Program-made: the position numbers and the translations under genes
Notes under the pieces: model-generated
What the model saw: only the letters and a program-made list of their open reading frames with translations
Told to the model about the DNA's origin: nothing
The model's database searches: none
Assembly (NCBI GenBank): GCA_030625965.1
Contig: DAOUPV010000007.1
Span: 1 to 59,931, forward strand
Direction: 5' to 3'
DNA: 59,931 nucleotides
Source of the DNA: Clostridia bacterium
GTDB lineage: Bacteria > Bacillota > TC1 > UBA5767
Part shown: positions 16,035 through 26,056 of the stretch, piece after piece
How the letters are laid out: each line of letters begins with the position of its first letter
How positions within the stretch are numbered: the first letter of the stretch is position 1

Positions 16035-17279
16035 TTATGCCTCCGCACTGACCAGCACTTCATAAATGAAACTCAGTGCCCGTTTGACGCTCATGGCCTT
16101 ATTGCGCAACCGGTCACCTGAGAGTAGCAGTTTTTTGACCTGGAGCTCTCCCTTATAGTCTATGCCTATATATACCAGTCCCACCGGTTTCTCTAGACTG
16201 CCTCCGTCCGGACCGGCGATACCTGATATAGCTACACCGATATCCGCCCCGGTCTTCTCCCTAATTCCCGAAGCCATGGCCTGGACCGTTTCCGCAGAGA
16301 CAGCCCCACGCTTCATCAGGATATCCCAAGGTACACCCAGGAACGACTCTTTCCACTCATCGCTATAGGTTATGGCGGAAAACTGCATATAGTTTGAACT
16401 TCCGGGTACGTCCGTCAAACTGGACGTCAACAACCCTCCTGTGCAGGACTCGGCACAGGCGATACTGAGACCTCTATCGAGAAGCATCTGACCTACGACC
16501 TGTTCCAAGGTTTCCTGGTCCTTGCCGAAGACATGGGTTCCCAAACGTTCCCGGAAGGCCGCCTCCATCTCATCAAGCAGACGGACAGCTTCCGCCTCTT
16601 CGGCTGATTTGGCCGTGATGCGGAAATGGATTTCTCCGCGTTTGACCGTAGGTGCCAAGGTTGGATTACTCGAGGCGATCAGATCCCGCACTCTTTCTTC
16701 AGCTGTGGATTCCCCGATACCGGCCACTTTCATGACACGTGACATGATACGATCTTTCAGCTGGAACCTATGGCGCAACCAGGGCATGATTTCCTGGGTC
16801 AATAGCGGCTCCAACTCGTGCGGTGGTCCAGGTGTCAGAATATATATCCGGCCGTCCGCTTCTACAGCGCTGCCCGGAGCAGAACCGACTTGGTTGGCAA
16901 AGACTACAGCCCCCTTGGGGACATCGGCCACTTTGTCGTTATTCTTCAAGTATGGGAGTCCTCGGCTCTTGCCGTACTCCCTTATCTTTTCCAATGTAGG
17001 ATGGTGTATCTCTTCTCCCAGGCCCAGCACGCTGACCAGAGCCTCGCGGGTTTGGTCATCCTCTGTGGGCCCGAGTCCGCCGTTAAGGATAATCAGATCC
17101 ACTGATTCACCCGCTGTGGAAATGGCCTCCTCGATGCGTTTCTTGTTATCCCCAACTGTAGTGATTTTGTAGAGATCGATTCCTGATTCAGCTAAGGCCC
17201 TCGAAAACAGTTGGGCGTTGCTGTTGACGATCTGGCCCAGCAGAAGTTCCGTACCGGTGCAGATGATTTCAGCTTTCAT
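16035..17279 (-). CDS. cinA: CinA: competence/damage-inducible protein, NMN deamidase type
   Basis: CinA proteins combine an N-terminal MoaB/MogA-like domain with a C-terminal PncC domain that deamidates nicotinamide mononucleotide in pyridine-nucleotide salvage. Both are seen in the 414-residue product: residues 1-170 with GTELLLGQIVNSN and NGGLGPTEDD, and about 250-410 with AESCTGGLLTSSLTDVPGSS and AISGIAGPDGGS. The ATG at 17279 has a GGAGGG site and overlaps the tagO end by 11 bases, so translation is coupled. In the Gram-positive world cinA often neighbours recA; here it sits in an envelope operon instead. The closeness of an NAD-salvage enzyme to a SIR2-like gene 7 kb away is probably chance. 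Confidence 0.95.
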   Translation of the reverse strand: MKAEIICTGTELLLGQIVNSNAQLFSRALAESGIDLYKITTVGDNKKRIEEAISTAGESVDLIILNGGLGPTEDDQTREALVSVLGLGEEIHHPTLEKIREYGKSRGLPYLKNNDKVADVPKGAVVFANQVGSAPGSAVEADGRIYILTPGPPHELEPLLTQEIMPWLRHRFQLKDRIMSRVMKVAGIGESTAEERVRDLIASSNPTLAPTVKRGEIHFRITAKSAEEAEAVRLLDEMEAAFRERLGTHVFGKDQETLEQVVGQMLLDRGLSIACAESCTGGLLTSSLTDVPGSSNYMQFSAITYSDEWKESFLGVPWDILMKRGAVSAETVQAMASGIREKTGADIGVAISGIAGPDGGSLEKPVGLVYIGIDYKGELQVKKLLLSGDRLRNKAMSVKRALSFIYEVLVSAEA

Positions 17280-18318
17280 GATTACCCTCCTTTTCCATGA
17301 CCGATTCTTCATCGGTCGCGAGTCCCAAGCGGACCGCCAACGTGATCAGCGCAGCTACCAAGGCGACCAGAATCACCAGCGACCACCAGGTCTCCAAAGA
17401 CTGTATGAACAAAGCACAGATGCCAAGAACGATATCAATCGCATAGATGGTCAGCACTGTTCTGCGATGGCTGAGCCCGATGTGCAGCAACCTGTGATGC
17501 AGATGTTTCTTGTCTGCTTCAAAGATCTTCTTCCCGCTACTGGCTCGTCTCAATATGGCCCACAGAGTATCCATGATGGGGATGCCCAGGATGACTACAG
17601 GCAATAGCAGAGAGATGAAGGTCACACTCTTGGTCATACCCAGGATGGCCAGAGCCGCCACGTTGAATCCCAGCAGCATAGAACCCGTGTCCCCCATAAA
17701 GATACTGGCGGGATTGAAATTGTACGGGATGAAGCCTAAAATGGCGCCGGCCAGGATCGATCCCAGTAGCACGGCGGGCATAAGTCCTATACGGTAAGCG
17801 CTGACGCTGACAAATAACACGGCAAAGAATACGGTCCCGGCCGCCAGTCCATCCAGTCCGTCAATCAGGTTGATGGCGTTGGTCACACCCACCAGCCAGA
17901 AAACGGTGGCGATGACACTGGCCCGCTCCAAAAAGATATAGGAAGTGATGGGCAAGGCGATGAAGTTGATCCGAAAACCGAACTCTACCAGCACTAGGGC
18001 GGCTAGGAACTGCCCCAAAAGTTTCATCTTGGGTCCCACGCCCTTGGTGTCGTCGGCGACTCCCGTGATTACGATGATGATATCCGCCAGCACAAGTCCC
18101 AGATAGGAACTGTCTTTAACAGCGAAGATGAGCGATACCGTCAGGAAAGACAGAAAGATCGCCAGTCCGCCCAGACGAGGCATGATGCCTTCATGCACCT
18201 TGCGCTCATTCGGATGGTCCACGGCGCCGATTTTCCCGGCCAACCGTTTGACCACCGGAGTCAGAAGCAGCGATAGCAGCGCCGCCAGCAACCCAGCCAA
18301 GATTATTTTTGCGATCAT
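17269..18318 (-). CDS. tagO: Undecaprenyl-phosphate N-acetylhexosamine-1-phosphate transferase (TagO/WecA type)
   Basis: This membrane enzyme loads the first sugar phosphate onto undecaprenyl phosphate, which starts wall teichoic acid or secondary wall polymer synthesis. The 349-residue protein has about 10-11 hydrophobic helices and all family motifs: VADD, NLIDGLDGLA, FMGDTGS and the late loop KKHLHHRLL. It is closer to TagO/WecA than to MraY, because of the HIS-rich HLHHR loop. The ATG overlaps the murJ stop as ATGA. The neighbours csaB and murJ suggest that the product is a pyruvylated polymer that anchors SLH proteins. Confidence 0.92.
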   Translation of the reverse strand: MIAKIILAGLLAALLSLLLTPVVKRLAGKIGAVDHPNERKVHEGIMPRLGGLAIFLSFLTVSLIFAVKDSSYLGLVLADIIIVITGVADDTKGVGPKMKLLGQFLAALVLVEFGFRINFIALPITSYIFLERASVIATVFWLVGVTNAINLIDGLDGLAAGTVFFAVLFVSVSAYRIGLMPAVLLGSILAGAILGFIPYNFNPASIFMGDTGSMLLGFNVAALAILGMTKSVTFISLLLPVVILGIPIMDTLWAILRRASSGKKIFEADKKHLHHRLLHIGLSHRRTVLTIYAIDIVLGICALFIQSLETWWSLVILVALVAALITLAVRLGLATDEESVMEKEGNHES

Positions 18319-19859
18319 CGAATCTCCTCCTTGTTCCGTCTCTTTCTGATGAAGTTCAGATACTCGTCATACCCCAGGACGGCCAGGAATGCGAAATAAA
18401 TTACAGCGCCTACTGCTGCACAGGCCAGAAGTAGAAGCAGCACCCCACCGATACCGGGCTGCAGCAGGTTCTCCAGAAAGCCCTTCAGGCTGAGGACGCT
18501 CCACCCCATGACAACTGAGGCCAGAACAAACTTCAGGACAACCTTGCCTTCCGTCTTCAGGTTCTTGGTTACCAGATGCTTCCGGTATCCCGCAAGCAGC
18601 AGCATGGCATAGGACAGGTTGGCCAAAGCATAGGCCGAAGCCAGACCTTGGTGGGCGTACCCTCCGACAAGAGTCGAGCTGGCCAAGATATGGATCACAA
18701 TGGCCATCAGACCCGCAATCAAGGGCCCTCTGAAATTAGAAACTGCGAAATAGGCACGAGTCAGGATCAGATTCACGGACATAGCCACCATACCCCAGGC
18801 ATAGAATACAAGCACCTCTCCCGTCAGAGCTGCGGCCGCATAATCGAACGCCCCTCTTTGGTACAGCAGGCGGATCAGCGGTTCTCGAAGCACCACAATG
18901 CCCACAGCAGCAGGCACCATGACCAACAGGATCAACCGCAACGTTCTGAGCAGGTTCTCGCTCAAGGCCTCCCGGTCACCCCTAAGGGCTGTCTCCGCCA
19001 ACAAGGGATAGCTCGCGGTAACCACGGCAGCAGTGAAGACACCGATAGGCAGGTTGATGATGCGGCCTGCGAATTCCAGGCCTGCGATAGTTCCCGGATT
19101 CAGGGAGCTGCCGAATCCCCTGGCTATCATCAGGAAGATCTGGTTGACTGATACACTCAGTGTCACCGGTAAGATATCTCTCAAGACCTGTCCCGCTTCC
19201 TGTCTATCGTACGGTTCACCACCCAATAGATGGAACCCCCGCTTGCGTACTCCGATCCAAAGCATGAGAAAGAAACCGGCAAAGCCCAACAATGTCCCAT
19301 AGGCTACACCCTGGATACCCAGCCACCTGGCGGATAGGACAATACTTAATATGATGACTATATTGGCAAGCGCCGGTCCGGATGCCGCCAGGGCAAAGCG
19401 TTTCTCTCCATTCAATATACCGGAAAAAAGCATGGCCACACCCATAAAAACTATGGATGGGAGCATAATCCGCGTCAAATTCACCGTAAGGGTGAGCTCT
19501 TCCACAGAGAAACCTGGTGCCAGTAGTCTAGTTAAGGGAACAGCCAATATCTCCCCCAGTATGACAATGCCGCAAAGAACCAATAGCAGGCGCAGGCTGA
19601 CACCTCGCACAATACCATAGGCTGCCTTCTTGCGTCCCTGGGCCATATGTCTGGTCAGTAAAGGGACCATGACCAGCAGAAACGACATACCGAACACGGC
19701 TTGTAGTGAATACGGCAGGGTATAGGCGACCAGATAGGCATCCGTCGCCTGCGATGCGCCGAAATAGGCTGCCAAGGTAGCGTCCCGGACAAAGCCCAGG
19801 GTCTTGGACAGTAGGTTTAATACCAGTACTATGCCGGTAGCCTTGGCCAGACTACTCAT
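18315..19859 (-). CDS. murJ: MurJ/MviN-type lipid-linked saccharide flippase
   Basis: MurJ belongs to the MOP superfamily and flips lipid-linked precursors across the membrane. The 514-residue protein has about 14 hydrophobic segments and the typical opening (NLLSKTLGFVRDATLAAYFGAS, TDAYLVAYTLP). Family-typical pieces such as RLLYQRGAFD and AYFAVSNFRGPL are also there. It overlaps csaB by eight bases and tagO by four. Because it sits between csaB and tagO rather than with mur genes, it may move the wall-polymer precursor rather than lipid II, or it may be the only MurJ and simply share the operon. Confidence 0.93.
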   Translation of the reverse strand: MSSLAKATGIVLVLNLLSKTLGFVRDATLAAYFGASQATDAYLVAYTLPYSLQAVFGMSFLLVMVPLLTRHMAQGRKKAAYGIVRGVSLRLLLVLCGIVILGEILAVPLTRLLAPGFSVEELTLTVNLTRIMLPSIVFMGVAMLFSGILNGEKRFALAASGPALANIVIILSIVLSARWLGIQGVAYGTLLGFAGFFLMLWIGVRKRGFHLLGGEPYDRQEAGQVLRDILPVTLSVSVNQIFLMIARGFGSSLNPGTIAGLEFAGRIINLPIGVFTAAVVTASYPLLAETALRGDREALSENLLRTLRLILLVMVPAAVGIVVLREPLIRLLYQRGAFDYAAAALTGEVLVFYAWGMVAMSVNLILTRAYFAVSNFRGPLIAGLMAIVIHILASSTLVGGYAHQGLASAYALANLSYAMLLLAGYRKHLVTKNLKTEGKVVLKFVLASVVMGWSVLSLKGFLENLLQPGIGGVLLLLLACAAVGAVIYFAFLAVLGYDEYLNFIRKRRNKEEIR

Positions 19860-20964
19860 TCGCCTTATTCTCCAAGAGATCCAGCAGAATATCCATATTC
19901 TTTCTTGATCGGGAACGCAACTTGTCTACGCGCTCCAGCAGGGCTGCCGAAGCCGCATCTCGGTCCATCAGCAGTTCCGTGGCCGAATGGAGCAACCGGT
20001 CGATATCCAGGTTCTCAACACGTCCCCCAAAGGTCTGTCCCGCCGCCTGCACTGCAGCCTCTATTTTAGGATCGTACGACAGGCCGATGGCAGGAACACC
20101 CATGACAGAGGCCATTACGATGCTATGCATACGCATACCGATGAAGAGATCCATCTTCTCGATGACACCCAGCATCTCCACTGTATTGTATTCCTCCTTC
20201 AAAACCACCGCATCTTCCACCATCAGCTTGGCGATATCCCGGGCGCAGGATACGTCATCGGGAAAATGGAACGGCACGAATATGATTCGGTATCCGGTAC
20301 CAGTCAGGGCATCTGCCAACTGGGCCAGAATATTCTTGTAGTTGCTTAGCTCCGCCCAATCCCGCACAGACAGTCCGATCAACCGCTCCAGATTCTCACC
20401 CTCAATGCCGTTACGGGCCAGTATCTTTTCACCGGGCTTCTTCTCAACCTCGTTGCGATACAGGCTGAACACGCCATCGGCAGTGACCTCCAGTTCAGGT
20501 TTGGTTACACCCAGGTCCAGCAGTTCCTGTTTGGAATCCCTGTCCCGCACCGTGATGACACTAACTCTATTGAGCAGCTTGACCACCTTTTCACTGGAAT
20601 TTTTCTGTTTGAAGGGGCCTATGCCCTGGGCCATGAAATACACTTTTTTTCTCAGGAACAGTGCTACCCTGGTAATCATCAGATAATAATCCAGTGACCT
20701 GGTTGAGGTCACATCCTGTAGCAGGCTTCCGCCACCAAACACTAGTACGTCATGGCTGAAGACCGTCGCCAGCACCTCACGCCATTTCCAGCGGTTTCTG
20801 GCATCCACGCCGTATAGCTTGCGGGTCTTTTCAGGATTATTGGACAGTACGGTGATTTCAATATTCTTGTCTCTCTGTTTCATACTGCGGATGATGCTGT
20901 ACAAGATGGCCTCATCTCCAGCGTTGTTGAATCCATAATAGCCCATCAATACGACTCGTTTCAT
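19852..20964 (-). CDS. csaB: CsaB: polysaccharide pyruvyl transferase
   Basis: CsaB adds ketal-linked pyruvate to the secondary cell wall polymer, which creates the binding site for SLH domains. The 370-residue product has the family start MKRVVLMGYYGFNNAGDEAIL and the conserved FGGGSLLQD and GMRMHSIVMA segments, the last in the nucleotide-binding half of the GT-B-like fold. The ATG at 20964 was chosen over a 13-codon longer reading because of an AGAGGT site and because it lies four bases after the DUF5693 stop. The SLH protease upstream in the same operon is a natural client of its product. Confidence 0.95.
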   Translation of the reverse strand: MKRVVLMGYYGFNNAGDEAILYSIIRSMKQRDKNIEITVLSNNPEKTRKLYGVDARNRWKWREVLATVFSHDVLVFGGGSLLQDVTSTRSLDYYLMITRVALFLRKKVYFMAQGIGPFKQKNSSEKVVKLLNRVSVITVRDRDSKQELLDLGVTKPELEVTADGVFSLYRNEVEKKPGEKILARNGIEGENLERLIGLSVRDWAELSNYKNILAQLADALTGTGYRIIFVPFHFPDDVSCARDIAKLMVEDAVVLKEEYNTVEMLGVIEKMDLFIGMRMHSIVMASVMGVPAIGLSYDPKIEAAVQAAGQTFGGRVENLDIDRLLHSATELLMDRDAASAALLERVDKLRSRSRKNMDILLDLLENKANE

Positions 20965-20968
20965 AAGC

Positions 20969-22915
20969 TTACCTCTTCCATCTATTATAGAAAGTATGAA
21001 CAACCATCAGCAGCAATAGCCCGCAGATGATTCCAAGCACCAGGCCGTATCCGCTGCGTAGCAGAGATATGCTTAGTGGTGTATGCAAATGGGTGAAGGT
21101 GTTCAAAAGCGACACCTGCCCGATCATGCCGAGAAGGAAAAGTGGCAGCGTCCTGAGGCGGAAGCCGTAGCTGAGCCCCAACAACATCAGAGGATGACCA
21201 ATCAGGAATTCCTTGGTCCTGGGCCGGGCCATCGTAAACTGTTCCAGCATACGGCGTAACGCTGTTTCCAAGTTGGAGGGTACCAACCCGGTGTTACCAG
21301 TCCTGAGAAGATACACACCCAGAACGGCAGCCGCCGCACCGCCAATCAGCAAAATTTTAATGGTAAGCGGTCGGTTCACCAATCCCTTCCAAAGGGAAAT
21401 AAGTTCGTCTTTGTTCCTTCGGCAAAAATAGTATATCAGCACACCAGCCAATGGCAGACTCATAGCCGCCTTGACCCCTGTGAACAGATCTAGTCCGAGC
21501 ATGAAGGCTCGTTCGCGAAGCAAGCCTACTACATATACGGCTCCGACCAGGGTCACCGCACTCATCAGCAGCAGTCCCAAGACACTCAGCAACGGACCAC
21601 GCTTATCCTTGTGCCCCTCCATTACCAGGGAAAGGCCAAGCAGCGGAAATACGCAGGCCGCCAGCAGAGCGGATATCTTCTGCAACCAGAGATATTCCTG
21701 CATACCGATCAGTGCCAGGGCCATAAGCAGACCCAGGATAGCGGCCGGAAGCCCCAGCCAGGTCAGTTTCCAATAATGGGACAGCAGTACAGCGGCGGCG
21801 AGCGCGCCGAGAGAAAGCAAGAAGATGGCCCAGGTCGGTACGTAGAAATTGGCTATCTGCTCGGCTCTGGCCAATTCAAATCCCTTGCTCTGAAGACCAG
21901 CAGCCATATCACCCACATACTGGACATTGGCTGCATGGGAATCCTCCGCACCGCTATGATAGGCCCGTACGAACAGGCTGCGCATGTTGCGGTCCTTGAC
22001 CGCCAGCATGAAGCGTTCCGCCGCCGCCGTCTCGGACATGGTTCCAATCTCATTCTCGGCGATCGAATGTACCCGCACGACACGTTCCTGCATGGACTCA
22101 GCCAGTTTCTCGAACCCCTTCTGTTTAAAGAATTCAACCTGGCCCAGATAGGCTCCCTTCCGGCTCATCTCTTCAGCCAATACTGGGAAGAGCGTACGAA
22201 TTCCGGGATCCTGACTATAGCCGAACAGATCTGAAGAATTGAACAAGAACAGGCTGACCTGCTTCAGTTCGGCAAACTGGGCGAAATAACGGGTGATATC
22301 ATCCTGTTCAGGATTTTCCCAATCCTTGATCTGCAGTTGGAGATAGAAGCCCAGCTTCTCCGCTAACATCATATCTTCCAGCGGCCAACCCATCCCCACT
22401 GCGAATACATCAGCCATTTCATGGGCCTGCAGGCTCCAAAGTGAAGATAGCGGTAAATCGGTACCCAAGTAGGTCATGGCCCCCAGCTTGAACTCATCTT
22501 GTAGATGGTTTCGCAAAGCCAGGTTTAACCGAACGCTATCCGCCAACGCACCGTCCGGTAGGAGCAGATAGCTAAGCTCCGGGTAGGCGGGCAACCCCTC
22601 CCAATACAGCTCCAGTCCCGATGCCATGACGGTCTGGTCTTTCAGAGTGCCCACGTCATATTCTTTTACCAGTAGCGAGGTGGCCCCCACCTCCTGATAA
22701 CCGCGCAACAGTTCTTCCATGGAAGTGCCGTTCAGACGGCTCTCGTCCACCAGATCCTCATAATGAACCGCCAATTCCACTTGACGATAATCCTGTTCAA
22801 AAGTAAATCGTGCTCCCATGAGCATGGCGCCGGTGATCAGTCCGACCAGCACCAGTCCATATAGTAGTTTCTCCAAGATCGACCAATGCTTGTCGATCGC
22901 TGTCTGCAATTTCAT
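20969..22915 (-). CDS. DUF5693 family polytopic membrane protein
   Basis: This 648-residue protein has an N-terminal transmembrane helix (about 18-36), an extracytoplasmic domain of roughly 320 residues, and about eight helices in the C-terminal half. I recognise it as the DUF5693 family, which is repeatedly found beside csaB in SLH-bearing Bacillota. Its chemistry is unknown. The outside domain (YLLLPDG..., SLFLFNSSDLFGY) resembles a TIM-barrel-like or polysaccharide-binding fold only weakly. The start follows a GGGGGGCAGT site nine bases after the stop of the SLH protease gene. A role in making, exporting or modifying the secondary wall polymer is likely from context. Confidence 0.82.
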   Translation of the reverse strand: MKLQTAIDKHWSILEKLLYGLVLVGLITGAMLMGARFTFEQDYRQVELAVHYEDLVDESRLNGTSMEELLRGYQEVGATSLLVKEYDVGTLKDQTVMASGLELYWEGLPAYPELSYLLLPDGALADSVRLNLALRNHLQDEFKLGAMTYLGTDLPLSSLWSLQAHEMADVFAVGMGWPLEDMMLAEKLGFYLQLQIKDWENPEQDDITRYFAQFAELKQVSLFLFNSSDLFGYSQDPGIRTLFPVLAEEMSRKGAYLGQVEFFKQKGFEKLAESMQERVVRVHSIAENEIGTMSETAAAERFMLAVKDRNMRSLFVRAYHSGAEDSHAANVQYVGDMAAGLQSKGFELARAEQIANFYVPTWAIFLLSLGALAAAVLLSHYWKLTWLGLPAAILGLLMALALIGMQEYLWLQKISALLAACVFPLLGLSLVMEGHKDKRGPLLSVLGLLLMSAVTLVGAVYVVGLLRERAFMLGLDLFTGVKAAMSLPLAGVLIYYFCRRNKDELISLWKGLVNRPLTIKILLIGGAAAAVLGVYLLRTGNTGLVPSNLETALRRMLEQFTMARPRTKEFLIGHPLMLLGLSYGFRLRTLPLFLLGMIGQVSLLNTFTHLHTPLSISLLRSGYGLVLGIICGLLLLMVVHTFYNRWKR

Positions 22916-22924
22916 ACTGCCCCC

Positions 22925-25900
22925 CTAGAATCGAATATCAATTGTTCCATCTGCTATTTTCTGCAAACGGTTCTGGTCTGCCTTGACGCGGACCCAGCCA
23001 TCCACCACCTCGAACAGTTCACCCTCGATTTCCACGGTAATCCCGTTCAACGGTCTGAAGGCGCTGTCGCGCAGGGAAAGAGAAACCCACTGCTTGTCAT
23101 TGCTGGACAAAGATTTAGTGATGTTTCCAACGAAATAATTATACTCCTGTGTTTCATTTTCCGGTTCTCCCACAAGGGCGCTTACGCTGATGCGCACCTC
23201 TGCCATGGGATCCGACAGCAGGCTGTTTTCCAGCCCACCTGCAACAACGATCTCCCATACCCCTGTGGCCGGGTTCTCCACATTTACAGTTCCGATGGCT
23301 GAACCATCCAAATCGTTCTGAGCCACCAACCGTCCCGTAGGATCGAAGAACCAGTATTCAATATCCTTATTGCGCGGATGGAGCGTGGCCTGCAGATTGC
23401 TGGCTTCCGCCCCTACTTCGACAAAAATACGCTCGATTTCACCGGGGCCCAGCTCCGGAACTAACTTCAGCTCCAGCAGATCCTCATCTACCCTTTGCAT
23501 GGCATAGGGAACGATGGCCGAGAGATGCAGTTCCTCGGCCTGGCTCAGGTCGGGAAGCACAGATACCGTCAAAGTAGCGTAATAGATACCTGGTTCTTCG
23601 GGTACGCTGAAGGATAACGGCAAGGTACGCGTTCCATCCTTCGGCATGACCATCAATGAGGCCGCAGGCTCCACCCAGGATTCATCAGACTTCCAATAGA
23701 GCATCCGATTCTCCTGACCGACCTGATGCACATAAATGGGCAGGCTCCCCGGCGTATAGTTACGACCGAACAGGCCTTGACCTACACCCAGTTCTTTGTT
23801 CCAGGTCGTAATCGACAGATCAGCTGCCGGACTGTTCCAGCTGTCCAACCCGCCATAGTGCAGAAGACCACCACCGGTCTGGTATATTTCAAAACCCGAC
23901 TCTTTCGCACTGTCGCGTACGATATCGATCATATCTGTTTCTTTCACGCTATGCTCTACCCTTACGTCCTCGCTCAGGAAAGAAGCGATCACACCGGAAG
24001 CCAAGGCGCTGGCCACCGAGGTGCCCTCCACCAACCGGTATTCCGCACCGTCCCATCCGGGACTCGGCAATACACCCAGTGCTGGCGCGGCCACATCGAT
24101 ACCGGCATAGCCGTCATCTCTGGGTCCGTTGGAGCTAGAGGTCCAGATCACATCCCCTTCGAGCGGTAACCCCAGAATCTGGTTCGCATATTCCATTGGC
24201 AGATAGCCGCTCACACCCAGTACTGCTTCTCCATTACCCGGAGTAGCTACCGTGTTGGTTCCAGGCCCCAGATTCCCAGCCGCCCCGACAAAGACCACGC
24301 CGTAGCGCTCACTGTATATCTGTGCCAAATAGGTCAGAGAGTTGTTGCCTGAAGTCAGTGCGTCCTGATAGCTCATGCTCAGATTTACTACCGTCGCACC
24401 TTTTTGTACCGCTAGACGGATGGCCTCCTCGATGTCCCGCCATTCCGCCTGACCGGACTTGTTGAACGCTTTGATGACCAGCAGTTTGCTGGCGGGTGCC
24501 GTCCCCAGCACCTCCCCGTAGCCGGCCGCGGCACAGGCCATGGCCGTGCCGTGCCCATTGGCGTCGAAGCCCAGGATGGCTTCGCTTCCGTTAGCGTTGA
24601 TGCTGGAGACAACCACATTGAGGTCACCTCGGGTGCTACTGTTGTCCAGATTGTAGCGTTCCTGATTGACCATAAACTCGGTCATCGGCTCTTCATCGGC
24701 CAATCGGTAGTCATGGTCTGTATCGATATAAAGGGTATCGTAAATCCCTTTCTCTTTCACATCCGCGAAGAGGACCAGCAACTTGTCGTCGCTGCGTCCA
24801 TTGAGATCCAGATCAATTTCGAGCCTGGATTCGTCCAGCATCCCGTAAGGAAGCTGACCGCTCAATGTATATATGCCCTGAAGGTCGTACTGCTCACCTT
24901 CCACCATCACATAGCGCTCCGTCTTGGCGACAGTCCCCATGCGCTTGATTTTGCCCTCCTCAGTCACATCATAAAATCCAATCAGCTTCTCTTCTCCGTC
25001 CGGTGTCTTCATCAGGGAGCTGAGACCCGGATCGATTCCGGAATCGATAATGGCGATGATTTCCCCTTCGCCCAGATAGCGTTCGTCAAGCCCAAGCGCC
25101 GCGCGCAACAACATGGAGCTGCGTAGGGCATCGTCCGCATCGTATTCCCTGTCGGACAGCGTTGAGGCCAAATTGGCCTTCAATGCTTGCACCTCTCCCA
25201 CAACTTCTGTAGAAAGGAAAGTCGGCACAGCCTGTTCTAAGGTCCGGGTTCCGACTCTCTCCAAGTGACAAAGCTGTCCAGCCTGGTCTATGACGCCCAA
25301 ATATTGCGCATCCTGCTCCAGATCATCGCCAAGGCGTTCCACCAGCTCCTGGCTCATAATCATCTGAACATCCTGGTCGCCAATCCGAAATACGGTCTCA
25401 TCCGTCTCGTTGGAAAGCAATGAGCCATAGAAATCGTAGTATACGCCGACCTCTTTGAGAAAAGCCCCTAACATAGCCGTGGCTTCATCGCGGCGTACGT
25501 CCCGGCTACCCTTGAATGTGCCATCTGGATAACCGGAAATCAGACCGTAACTGGTCGCCAAGTCCACACTGGTCCTGGCCCACTCGGGAATCTGCCCCCC
25601 GTCAGTAAACGCCAATGCCGGTCCGCCGTATTCATTCATCTCCAGTGCCCGGATCAACATGGTGGTGAATTCCAGCCGGCTCACCTGCTGCTCAGGTCGG
25701 AAGCTGCCATCGGGATAACCGCTGACCAAGCCCCGTTCCCAGGCCAGATTGATGTAGGCACTGGCCCAGTGTCCATCCTCCACGTCCCGGAAGATGCATT
25801 CAACATTCTTCAGTTCTTCCAGGCCCTGACCGACGCCTTTGGCGTTGACCAAAAGCACGACAGCCTCGGCCCGGGTCAGGGATGCTTCCGGTCGGAAGGC

Positions 25901-26056
25901 TCCGTCCCCATAACCGCTGACCAGCCCCTTACAGGCTAAAACCGAAATCGATTGGGTCGCCCAATGGTCCTCGCTGACATCAGAAAAAGCCCAAGCTTTC
26001 ATTGGGCTCATAAATATATATAGCATGAGTATGATAATCAATAACTTCCTGTGCAT
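22925..26056 (-). CDS. S-layer-homology subtilisin-type exoprotease
   Basis: This is a secreted serine protease anchored in the wall. The 1043-residue protein begins with a signal peptide (about 1-22, ending MKAWA). Three SLH modules follow at about 23-72, 88-138 and 149-200, each with the GLVSGYPDGSF-like core. The S8 catalytic domain has Asp338 (IIDSGID), His502 (GHGTAMA), the oxyanion Asn595 (AAGN) and Ser680 (GTSVASA). The 160 residues between Asp and His are a large insertion, as in pyrolysin or tripeptidyl-peptidase II types. The C-terminal 300 residues look like beta-sandwich domains. The ATG at 26056 was chosen because the signal peptide starts there; a 78-codon in-frame upstream extension lacks one. 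csaB in the same operon supplies the SLH ligand. Confidence 0.92.
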   Translation of the reverse strand: MHRKLLIIILMLYIFMSPMKAWAFSDVSEDHWATQSISVLACKGLVSGYGDGAFRPEASLTRAEAVVLLVNAKGVGQGLEELKNVECIFRDVEDGHWASAYINLAWERGLVSGYPDGSFRPEQQVSRLEFTTMLIRALEMNEYGGPALAFTDGGQIPEWARTSVDLATSYGLISGYPDGTFKGSRDVRRDEATAMLGAFLKEVGVYYDFYGSLLSNETDETVFRIGDQDVQMIMSQELVERLGDDLEQDAQYLGVIDQAGQLCHLERVGTRTLEQAVPTFLSTEVVGEVQALKANLASTLSDREYDADDALRSSMLLRAALGLDERYLGEGEIIAIIDSGIDPGLSSLMKTPDGEEKLIGFYDVTEEGKIKRMGTVAKTERYVMVEGEQYDLQGIYTLSGQLPYGMLDESRLEIDLDLNGRSDDKLLVLFADVKEKGIYDTLYIDTDHDYRLADEEPMTEFMVNQERYNLDNSSTRGDLNVVVSSINANGSEAILGFDANGHGTAMACAAAGYGEVLGTAPASKLLVIKAFNKSGQAEWRDIEEAIRLAVQKGATVVNLSMSYQDALTSGNNSLTYLAQIYSERYGVVFVGAAGNLGPGTNTVATPGNGEAVLGVSGYLPMEYANQILGLPLEGDVIWTSSSNGPRDDGYAGIDVAAPALGVLPSPGWDGAEYRLVEGTSVASALASGVIASFLSEDVRVEHSVKETDMIDIVRDSAKESGFEIYQTGGGLLHYGGLDSWNSPAADLSITTWNKELGVGQGLFGRNYTPGSLPIYVHQVGQENRMLYWKSDESWVEPAASLMVMPKDGTRTLPLSFSVPEEPGIYYATLTVSVLPDLSQAEELHLSAIVPYAMQRVDEDLLELKLVPELGPGEIERIFVEVGAEASNLQATLHPRNKDIEYWFFDPTGRLVAQNDLDGSAIGTVNVENPATGVWEIVVAGGLENSLLSDPMAEVRISVSALVGEPENETQEYNYFVGNITKSLSSNDKQWVSLSLRDSAFRPLNGITVEIEGELFEVVDGWVRVKADQNRLQKIADGTIDIRF

